Shown one piece after another: positions 1 through 6,116 of a stretch of DNA of 16,924 nucleotides (position 1 is its first letter; every line of letters begins with the position of its first letter). The position numbers and the translations under genes are program-made. Source of the DNA: Calditrichota bacterium (GTDB taxonomy: Bacteria > Electryoneota > RPQS01); contig JAGVEU010000174.1 in assembly GCA_020057985.1 (NCBI GenBank), positions 1 to 16,924 of the forward strand, in the 5' to 3' direction. The notes beneath the pieces were generated by a model that had not been told where the DNA came from, searched no databases, and worked only from the letters and a program-made list of their open reading frames with translations.

Positions 1-355
1 CCACAATGAATCAAGCAGACCTGCTCAATGGCGGCTTACTTTTGAGAAAGAGTATATTTCTGAATTCTTAATATGTTAGTCGGAAAAGAGGTGTCAGAAA
101 ACCGGCAAAAATCTAACTTGATTCAGGCTCTTTTTGGATTTGGTGAAAAATGATGTCGAGGTGAATGCACCGCTTGTGAAAAATCTGATATTTTTGGAAG
201 TGGAAGTCATTAGTGCGACTGGAGATAGAAGGGTGTTTTGTACAATTTGTACGTTTTTTCAGTTCTTGGGAAATATCATTTTAGGCTGAAAATTATAGAC
301 TTACGTTTTGAAGCCGTGTTTCTTGCCCTCTACACCTATTAGACACACAAGACTC

Positions 356-378
356 AAAAAGGTTGCACGGGTGTGCAA
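356..378 (-). terminator. Probable intrinsic terminator of the R-M operon
   Basis: Read on the minus strand, TTGCAC, loop ACCC, GTGCAA is followed two bases later by TTTTT (plus-strand 356-360). It lies about 105 nt past the hsdM stop codon, in the right orientation. The stem is only 6 bp, so termination may be partial. Confidence 0.5.
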
Positions 379-430
379 GGTACTGTAAAGACTGAAAATC
401 GGAAAGGCTGAGAGGCTGAAATAGTTGCGG

Positions 431-450
431 GGCACTTGGAGACAAGTGCC
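431..450. repeat. Hairpin preceded by GTTGCGG
   Basis: A perfect 8-bp inverted repeat, GGCACTTG and CAAGTGCC, encloses the loop GAGA. It follows GTTGCGG at 424-430. The same layout, a GTTGC motif then a hairpin with a 4-nt loop and unrelated arm sequence, occurs at 8623-8651 and 9013-9042. No U-tract follows on either strand, so it is not a standard terminator. Confidence 0.5.
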
Positions 451-482
451 GCCGCGTAGAATTTACGCCGAGGTAGGTGTCT

Positions 483-2183
483 TCACCTGCCCGGAATCTT
501 GATTTGGATTTTGGAAGGATCGCTCCGTTGCTTCGTAACACCTCGCAACGCCGCCAACGCTTCTGCCACTTCGCGGCCTTTTTGCTTGATGATGTCTAAC
601 AGTTCCTCCGGCGTGCGCGTGTCCTCAGTATTCTTGGCGTTGGGGTTCACTGCTTTCAGGTCATAACCCTTCGCCTCGATTTCAGCGCGGGTAACCGTCC
701 AACTCCTGTCGCTGTCGGCACGGGTTGGTAGCAGGCGGAAGAACTCCTCGAAGTGGGAAAGCAGCAGCGGGTTTTTCTTGGTGACCTTAATATCCGTGAG
801 GTCGTAGTACCAAATCTTTTCGGTTTGCTTTCCCTTATTGAAAAAGAGCAGATTAGTCTTGACACCTCCGCCAGCGGCAACGAACACATTTCCGGGCAAA
901 CTCACGATGCACCAGACGTCGCACTCGTTGAGGAGCTTGCGTTTGGTTTGCATGAAGGCGGTTTCATTGGTACGGAACAACACGCCCTCAGCCATGACAA
1001 TGCCGCACCTCCCTCCATTATTCAGACTATCAATGACATGCTGTAGGAAAAGAATCTCGGTTGCGCCTGTTTTGTACGCAAATCGGGTCTGCGCTTCTTT
1101 GCCTTCTTTGCCGCCGAAGGGAGGATTGGTCAATATGACATCGAATGAGGCGGGAGCATGGGTGAAAAGACCGCCGTAGATTTCCTGTCCGGTTAGGGTG
1201 TTGCCGTGCCAGAGGTTCGGGCGATCTACCCCGTGGAGCACAAGGTTGGCAAGGGCAACAGGATAGACAAGATTCTCCTTCTCGCGGCCAAAGAAGGTGT
1301 TGCTTCGCAACGTATCTGATTGCGTGGGGGTAAGGTTGTCGCCCTGCTCCTTCACCATAAACTGATAGGCTTGCGCGAGAAAACCTCCGGTGCCACATGC
1401 AGGGTCATAGACCGACTCGCCCACCTTTGGATTGACCACCTGCACCAATATCCGAATCACCTCGCGAGGTGTAAAGAACTGCCCGCCGTCGTTGCCCTTC
1501 TCGCCCATTTTAAGCAGCAATCCTTCATAGACCTGCGAGAGCGGAAAGACGTGGGTGTCATCAATATCCTCGGCGCGGAGCGAGTGAACGCGGTCGAGGA
1601 CATCGAGCATGTTCTTTTCGGTGTCAATGCGAACACGCTCAACGCCTGACATGATCTGACTGATGACCTTTTGCCGGGACGTAGCGTTGGGGCGGTTGCC
1701 AAGACCCTTGAGATACACAAGCAAATCTTTATTGACAAAATCAAAGAACTGGCCGAGCGTGCCCGTCTGCAACTCGGTGCGTTTCGTGCCTTCCGGTGCG
1801 GCCCAATCCTGCCAACGGTACGGAGCGGCGAGGGACGGTGTGAAGCGGGTCTTGGTGGCGCGGCTCGCGGCAGCTTCCTCGCGTTCGGTATCATCAAGAA
1901 TGCGCAAGAAGAGTATCCACGTCAATTCGGGAACATACTGCATGGCTCCCGCGCAGTTGGAACGGCGCATGATGTCGCAGATGCTTTTGACTGCGCTGTT
2001 TACCGACTGCTGAGAGTTCAGCTTGCGGCCATTGCCGTTACCGCTCCGCGCTTGGGCGGATGGCTGCGTCACTGGCGCAGGTAACGTGGCAACAGCCTGC
2101 TTTGGCTTGGACTTTGTCACCGCCTTTGTGCTCTTCGCACTTTTGCCGCTCTTGGCTTTGGGCTTTGCTCTATGCTTGGTCAC
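483..2183 (-). CDS. hsdM: Type I restriction-modification DNA methyltransferase subunit M
   Basis: This is the N6-adenine methyltransferase subunit. With HsdS it methylates the host recognition sequence using S-adenosylmethionine. The 566-residue protein carries the SAM-binding motif DPACGTGGF (residues 260-268) and the catalytic NPPF motif (353-356), typical of gamma-class adenine methylases. The usual QFFTPREV stretch lies at 235-242, and the HsdM helical N-terminal domain starts near residue 56. Before it is a Lys/Ser/Ala-rich tail of about 55 residues that is not typical of the family. The start is a GTG at 2183, chosen because no in-frame ATG lies before the conserved domain; I see no Shine-Dalgarno sequence. 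It begins 21 nt after hsdS and is the last gene of the locus. Confidence 0.96.
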   Translation of the reverse strand: MTKHRAKPKAKSGKSAKSTKAVTKSKPKQAVATLPAPVTQPSAQARSGNGNGRKLNSQQSVNSAVKSICDIMRRSNCAGAMQYVPELTWILFLRILDDTEREEAAASRATKTRFTPSLAAPYRWQDWAAPEGTKRTELQTGTLGQFFDFVNKDLLVYLKGLGNRPNATSRQKVISQIMSGVERVRIDTEKNMLDVLDRVHSLRAEDIDDTHVFPLSQVYEGLLLKMGEKGNDGGQFFTPREVIRILVQVVNPKVGESVYDPACGTGGFLAQAYQFMVKEQGDNLTPTQSDTLRSNTFFGREKENLVYPVALANLVLHGVDRPNLWHGNTLTGQEIYGGLFTHAPASFDVILTNPPFGGKEGKEAQTRFAYKTGATEILFLQHVIDSLNNGGRCGIVMAEGVLFRTNETAFMQTKRKLLNECDVWCIVSLPGNVFVAAGGGVKTNLLFFNKGKQTEKIWYYDLTDIKVTKKNPLLLSHFEEFFRLLPTRADSDRSWTVTRAEIEAKGYDLKAVNPNAKNTEDTRTPEELLDIIKQKGREVAEALAALRGVTKQRSDPSKIQIKIPGR

Positions 2184-2204
2184 GATAGTGTTTGTTGTGA
2201 AGGA

Positions 2205-3470
2205 TCAAAGTTCTCCCTTAAAGGCCTTGCGGAGAAGGGCTGCGGGGACGCTATTGATGGCAGTAAGTTGATCACTCCCAATTCCAGATAGCGTATTTGC
2301 GGAGCGCGACCATTTTTCGATTGAATCGCCGATCTGCCGTTGCGTATCAAGTGGTGGAAGCGGGATAGGCATGCGGCACATGGTCGAGGCACTGATATTC
2401 ACCTGACCAATAGCGCGGGCCATATTCTCCTGAATGAACTTTCTGCCAATCTCGGAATTTATGTATGCAGAAAGGAAAGTAGGATCGGCGACAGAAGGGA
2501 GCAACTTGAACCGAATAAGATAAGATGCAAAAACCGCGCGGCGGCTGCCATCGAATACCGCAGTCTTGCCCACAAGTTCTGCGCTGTTCGTTCGGTTAAA
2601 GAGTATATCACCTTTGCTCAGCACATACTTAGCTTCCTCGTCATTAGGTAACTCGATGTATGCCAAGTTGTCCCACCTGAGACAGCCTTCAAAAAGGTTT
2701 CCCATTCTCAATATTGGGACTCCTTTGAGTTCAGCGTTGGACATCACAGAAGTGCCATATTGTCCCCCGCCGAAACATATTTCGCCGAGTGGTTTTCTCG
2801 GCCACTTCTTGGCTTCATCACTATTGAAGACAGCGCGGAGATAGGCGGCGGGCAATGCTCGGGCTGCTTCCAACTCCGCTTCGGCGGCCTTGCGTGCTTT
2901 CTCCACGGCGGCAATTTGTTCCGTCAGAATCGCCGCGATGCGCTTTTGCTCGGGGAGAGGGGGGAGGGGAATGCTCAAGGCGGCGAGCTTCTCCCATTTA
3001 ACCGCACTCTGACCAATCCATCTGTTGCACAGGTTCTCAAATACTCGCCGTTGCCACTGCAGGTTGAGCCATGCCCAGAGAAAAGGAGGATGCAGGACAT
3101 CGGATTTGCATCTTAGACGAGTGAAGTGATTACTGTAAACAACATCTTCGCCGTTCGGTTTGAACAATGCGGTTTTGCCTACGAGCTCAGTGCTGTTAGT
3201 ATTGTTAAATAGGACATCGCCCTCTACAAGGCGGAATCGCTTTACTGTCTCTGCATCCACAGGAACGCGAAGGAAATCATTCCAAACCATCAAACCCGTC
3301 GTGGTGACATTGTTCATGCGAAGTTGTATTACGCCATGAGGATCACGCTCGCCACATGCGAAACCCGATTGAGCTTCGGCGATGACCGCGCCTAACCTAA
3401 CTGACTTCCAGCCGCCGGGGAGTTGGCTCTGGGCATTGGTTTTCGTTTCTATTTGTGTAGTAGTCTCCAT
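2205..3470 (-). CDS. hsdS: Type I restriction-modification specificity subunit S
   Basis: HsdS supplies DNA sequence recognition for both the methylase and the HsdR-containing nuclease. The protein (421 residues from the chosen start) shows the classic two-repeat plan. Each half has a target-recognition domain with GDVLFNNTNSTELVGKTA or GDILFNRTNSAELVGKTA. Each domain is followed by a conserved helix beginning SIPLPPLPEQKRIAAIL or PIPLPPLDTQRQIGDSI. This predicts a bipartite recognition site. I prefer the ATG at 3470 (METTTQ) because the recognition domain starts soon after it. A longer frame reaches 3575, but that part overlaps the end of the upstream gene. Neither start has a clear ribosome-binding site. 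The near identity of the central motifs of the two halves suggests internal duplication, the usual origin of HsdS. Confidence 0.95.
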   Translation of the reverse strand: METTTQIETKTNAQSQLPGGWKSVRLGAVIAEAQSGFACGERDPHGVIQLRMNNVTTTGLMVWNDFLRVPVDAETVKRFRLVEGDVLFNNTNSTELVGKTALFKPNGEDVVYSNHFTRLRCKSDVLHPPFLWAWLNLQWQRRVFENLCNRWIGQSAVKWEKLAALSIPLPPLPEQKRIAAILTEQIAAVEKARKAAEAELEAARALPAAYLRAVFNSDEAKKWPRKPLGEICFGGGQYGTSVMSNAELKGVPILRMGNLFEGCLRWDNLAYIELPNDEEAKYVLSKGDILFNRTNSAELVGKTAVFDGSRRAVFASYLIRFKLLPSVADPTFLSAYINSEIGRKFIQENMARAIGQVNISASTMCRMPIPLPPLDTQRQIGDSIEKWSRSANTLSGIGSDQLTAINSVPAALLRKAFKGEL

Positions 3471-3507
3471 TCGTGAGCAGTCTAAGCAACGCGATAAAGG
3501 CTGTGCG

Positions 3508-4881
3508 TCAATTCTCAGTGATGCCATGCTGGCCGTCCTTCGGGTTCGGAACCAGAAGCTCCGCACGAGCGACACTATATGGTGGCAACTCCACTCGATG
3601 CATAGTGGGCATGGTCAACCAGCGAAACGCGGCATAGCCACCTAAGGACATCGTCACATAGGGCAAGTTCCACGTTAAGAGCGACTCCACACCGGCCAAA
3701 GGAACTGCCAGAAACAACGCGAGCACCTTACGGGAGTCAGGGTCCATTGAGCCAAAGATTCCTTCAATCGGCTGAGGATCAACTACAAGCTCGTTCCTGC
3801 ACTTATTTGTAATAGCACGACAATACGTTCGCAAAGTGTCGCGTACTTTATTGCTGTTTTCCTCGGTCGGCTTGGCGCGCCATTCCTCAAGGGCTAACCA
3901 GTAATCTTGCCCGTGTTCACGCACGTCAAGCATAGTTTTGGGATTCATTAGGGCCAACTTTTCGAAGGGCGGCAAGAGTGCATCCACTTGGAGGGTGCCG
4001 ATTCCGGACGTCAAATTTGGAGCGGCGGACGGAATGGAAGCAGAGGTCTGCGTAGCCGATAGACCCTCTATCACCATCAGGCTATACGGGTCACACCCAG
4101 CAAAGTCAGGCATTGTACCGAACTCAACCGCTTGATTGTACTGGTATATCTCCGTTACCCACTTGGAGAACACATTCAGAAGCATCTGTTCGTCAGGAGA
4201 TAGGTGTTTTAATGTCAGAATTTGTTCGAAATCATTAATAATGGTCCCCTTGGGGCAACGGGCATACTGCCCAATGGCGTTCATGAAATCTCCCCTCCGT
4301 AGACCAACCGTAGGTTCGCTATGAGGGACATTGCGGGCTTCGTTGAGCACATCGAAGCGTAACTCCCTTGTCTTCTCCCAGATCGTTACTGCATCAAGGG
4401 GCCATTCACTTTGCCACTGGTCGGCCAGTGGAGGAGCGTCTTGCTGGAGGTAGGTTACTGCACGCTCCTCGAACTTTTGACTTACATCATGAAGCGGCCA
4501 GTATGACGGAGCAAAATCAGACGATCTTGATCGATCCAATCGTCGTGCTACCTCGTCAGGCTTATCGCGCAGACCCTGTATGCGCTGCTCCTTAATCTTA
4601 CCAAGCGCATCACCGAACGACTTGGAACTGGCATCACGAAAACAAGGTATAATCAATCCGCGCTTGATACCTTCCTCAAAAAGTGTCACCGAATTTGATG
4701 GAAGCACGTGTTGTTTAAGGCCACCTGAGATAAACAAGAATATGTCAGGGATTAGAATGCGATCATGGAACAGCAGGTTCCAGATGAGACTCCGGTCAAA
4801 GGCACATGGATCAGCCCTGAGAAAGTACTCCAACTGACGATCCGCCATAGAAAAGTAGACGGGACGCTGGATGTCTGGCAT
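3508..4881 (-). CDS. Unrecognised 457-aa protein inside the R-M operon
   Basis: I do not recognise this family. The N-terminal third has a hydrophobic/acidic pattern (around residues 27-82, with DRSLIWNLL, ILIPDIFLF and GLIIPCFRD), which could be a compact alpha/beta domain; a PIN-like fold is a guess only. The middle is rich in Trp and charged residues. A hydrophobic stretch at about 385-424 could be a buried core or one to two membrane helices. No nuclease, ATPase or helix-turn-helix motif is evident. The start is well supported by GAGGAG at 4888-4893, 6 nt before the ATG. It begins 14 nt after the nuclease gene and ends 37 nt before hsdS, so co-transcription with the R-M genes is likely. 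An accessory defence role is inferred from position alone. Confidence 0.85.
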   Translation of the reverse strand: MPDIQRPVYFSMADRQLEYFLRADPCAFDRSLIWNLLFHDRILIPDIFLFISGGLKQHVLPSNSVTLFEEGIKRGLIIPCFRDASSKSFGDALGKIKEQRIQGLRDKPDEVARRLDRSRSSDFAPSYWPLHDVSQKFEERAVTYLQQDAPPLADQWQSEWPLDAVTIWEKTRELRFDVLNEARNVPHSEPTVGLRRGDFMNAIGQYARCPKGTIINDFEQILTLKHLSPDEQMLLNVFSKWVTEIYQYNQAVEFGTMPDFAGCDPYSLMVIEGLSATQTSASIPSAAPNLTSGIGTLQVDALLPPFEKLALMNPKTMLDVREHGQDYWLALEEWRAKPTEENSNKVRDTLRTYCRAITNKCRNELVVDPQPIEGIFGSMDPDSRKVLALFLAVPLAGVESLLTWNLPYVTMSLGGYAAFRWLTMPTMHRVELPPYSVARAELLVPNPKDGQHGITEN

Positions 4882-4887
4882 AAACTA

Positions 4888-4893
4888 CTCCTC
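4888..4893 (-). promoter_or_regulatory. Ribosome-binding site of the 457-aa gene
   Basis: GAGGAG on the minus strand, 6 nt before the ATG at 4881. It fixes the start and is the only strong Shine-Dalgarno sequence seen in the R-M locus. Confidence 0.75.
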
Positions 4894-4895
4894 AC

Positions 4896-5840
4896 TTATT
4901 TAGGTCGAATGATTATCTCTGCTGCCCCTACAAATGGCTTTTTCTCTCGGACAATGTAGGCCTGTTTCTCGTGGAGAAGAACGTCGAGGGCGATCCGGCA
5001 GTCAAGGACGCATCGCAGATCGTAGCCGTCCATGAGGATCACCCGTTCGTCGCCTTTGCCTTCCAAGCTGGACAGGCATTCATCAGAGAAGCCGTTGAAC
5101 GAAATAAACAACGCTCGGCCATCACCGCCAAATGCGTCACGCGCCCGATCCCGAAGCACGGAAACATCAGCGGCAGATGATTTGTCCTTGCGCCATCTGA
5201 CTTCGGCGAGGTACCAGTGGCTGTCATAGTAAAACTGGCCGTCCACCTGTTCTCCGTCACGCCGGAACGGGCCTCTGGAATCAGTGGCATAATGGTCGAA
5301 AATGCTATTCATGAGCTTCTCAAACTCGTCGCCGCGATTCTTCGCATTCGCGATCCCATGAATGCGATCAAACTCGTCGCGGAATCCCTGCAGTTTGGCA
5401 TGATCGAGGTCGGACATTCGCACGCGATCTTCACGCTTGAACTGCATTTTCCGCTCTTGTTCTCGCTGTTGCGCCAGATAATCCTCTTGACTCCGCCACT
5501 TGCTATAAGCCGTCTGCAAATTCTTGAGAGTTCTGACTGCGTTATCCTTGCGACGATATTTGTCGTTTGGGATCGTCTCGACCGAAGGCCAGTAGTAGAT
5601 CTTCGTGAGCATCGTTCGGGCTACCTTCGCACCCTCATCTGCGTAGTCTTCGAGGCGGTCGAGTACGTGCTTCACGATTTTGATGGTAGCTTCTTCCTCC
5701 GCCTGCATTTTCTTGACTTCAACCAAGACAGCCACCGGCACACCGCACTCCTTCAAGAAGGAGTAGACGTCCTTTCTGAACCAGATTAGCCACTTGATGG
5801 CGTGTGCCAGAAGATCCGCAAGGGCGGCTGGAACCATCAT
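4896..5840 (-). CDS. Mrr-like restriction endonuclease-fold protein
   Basis: This 314-residue protein appears to be a nuclease of the PD-(D/E)XK superfamily, probably of the Mrr-like branch. The C-terminal half begins with GDEFEKLMNSIF (residues 170-181), resembling the GxxFE helix of such nucleases. It then shows an acidic residue in EQVDGQF (D200) and the strand YLAEVRW (E213, R215), where the family usually has ExK. The tail (about 243-300), with FISFNGFSDE and a terminal LDVLLHEKQAY, matches the layout of Mrr-type domains. The N-terminal half is helical and charged, with a likely coiled coil near 103-150. It is the first gene after the 276-bp gap following hsdR. I see no clear promoter or ribosome-binding site for it. 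A role as an auxiliary nuclease is inference. Confidence 0.8.
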   Translation of the reverse strand: MMVPAALADLLAHAIKWLIWFRKDVYSFLKECGVPVAVLVEVKKMQAEEEATIKIVKHVLDRLEDYADEGAKVARTMLTKIYYWPSVETIPNDKYRRKDNAVRTLKNLQTAYSKWRSQEDYLAQQREQERKMQFKREDRVRMSDLDHAKLQGFRDEFDRIHGIANAKNRGDEFEKLMNSIFDHYATDSRGPFRRDGEQVDGQFYYDSHWYLAEVRWRKDKSSAADVSVLRDRARDAFGGDGRALFISFNGFSDECLSSLEGKGDERVILMDGYDLRCVLDCRIALDVLLHEKQAYIVREKKPFVGAAEIIIRPK

Positions 5841-5887
5841 AGAGGGCTAACTTTCATAGCTGCATACTCGAGAGGGCAATTTTGGGC

Positions 5888-5916
5888 TTGACTTTGTTGG
5901 GCGAAGTGGATATATT
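5888..5916 (+). promoter_or_regulatory. Sigma70-type promoter of small-RNA unit 1
   Basis: TTGACT (5888-5893) and TATATT (5911-5916) are separated by exactly 17 bp. The transcript should start near 5922. The arrangement is repeated in the downstream copy. Confidence 0.7.
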
Positions 5917-5921
5917 AGGCC

Positions 5922-5980
5922 AATCCGGTCTCGCCGGAGGTGGATGGCGAAAGCTATTGGGCCCCGCAAGGGGCTTTTTC
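5922..5980 (+). ncRNA. Putative small RNA, copy 1 of a tandem pair
   Basis: A predicted transcript of about 58 nt follows a well-spaced promoter and ends in a terminator. It contains three stems: TCCGG/CCGGA (5924-5928 with 5934-5938), a 6-bp stem capped by GAAA (5943-5958), and the terminator stem GCCCC/GGGGC (5961-5974) followed by TTTTT. It aligns along its length with the copy at 6049-6108. Several differences preserve pairing, for example a change of first-loop length and G-U to G-C changes in the second stem. It also contains GGAGGT (5936-5941) just before an ATG at 5944, so a leader peptide is an alternative. It matches no RNA family I know. Confidence 0.55.
5961..5979 (+). terminator. 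Intrinsic terminator of small-RNA unit 1
   Basis: GCCCC, loop GCAA, GGGGC, then TTTTT (5975-5979). There is no T-tract on the other strand, so it acts on plus-strand transcripts and not on the R-M operon. Confidence 0.75.
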
Positions 5981-6013
5981 TTGTTTCTGACATGAGGTCG
6001 GTATACTTTCAGC

Positions 6014-6042
6014 TTGACATTTCGCTATATAGATCGTATATT
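6014..6042 (+). promoter_or_regulatory. Sigma70-type promoter of small-RNA unit 2
   Basis: A consensus TTGACA (6014-6019) and TATATT (6037-6042) with a 17-bp spacer, predicting a start near 6049. It is the strongest-looking promoter in the window. Confidence 0.75.
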
Positions 6043-6048
6043 TTGCAT

Positions 6049-6108
6049 AATCCGGTCGCCGGAGGTTGATGACGAATGCCATCGGAGCCCCCCAAAAGGG
6101 GGCTTTTT
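6049..6108 (+). ncRNA. Putative small RNA, copy 2 of a tandem pair
   Basis: A predicted transcript of about 60 nt parallel to copy 1. Stem 1 is TCCGG/CCGGA with a 3-nt loop (6051-6063). Stem 2 is GATGAC/GCCATC with loop GAAT (6068-6083, one A-C mismatch). Stem 3 is the terminator, AGCCCCC paired with GGGGGCT (6086-6104), followed by T residues. It ends 9 nt before the hsdR stop codon on the opposite strand, so readthrough would be antisense to the hsdR 3' end. Like copy 1 it has GGAGGT and an ATG (6069). A short leader peptide starting Met-Thr-Asn-Ala-Ile-Gly cannot be excluded. Confidence 0.55.
6086..6108 (+). terminator. Intrinsic terminator of small-RNA unit 2
   Basis: A 7-bp GC-rich stem (6086-6092 with 6098-6104), loop CAAAA, then TTTT. 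It has no T-tract on the minus strand, so it does not serve hsdR. Confidence 0.75.
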
Positions 6109-6116
6109 GCGGTATT

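Larger units (their letters stand above)
1..482. other. Left-end intergenic region without a gene
   Basis: I find no credible coding sequence here; the longest ATG frame near the left edge is only about 21 codons. The part before 300 is AT-rich and contains a 13-base palindrome at 240-252 (GTACAA, one T, TTGTAC) followed by a T-run, which could be an operator or nothing. The part nearest hsdM holds four hairpins in a row: 472-491 (overlapping the hsdM stop), 454-468, 431-450 (8-bp stem, GAGA loop) and 363-378 (6-bp stem, GGGT loop). They lie downstream of hsdM and may stabilise or end its mRNA. Confidence 0.6.

Noticed and set aside
240..252. 13-base palindrome as a repressor operator
   Set aside because: It is a single site with no adjacent promoter or regulator gene, so function cannot be supported.
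293..541. An 82-codon minus-strand frame at the left end
   Set aside because: It overlaps the end of hsdM and four intergenic hairpins, and has no family features.
5217..5789. A 190-codon plus-strand frame opposite the Mrr-like gene
   Set aside because: It is antisense to a well-supported gene and lacks a ribosome-binding site or known domain.
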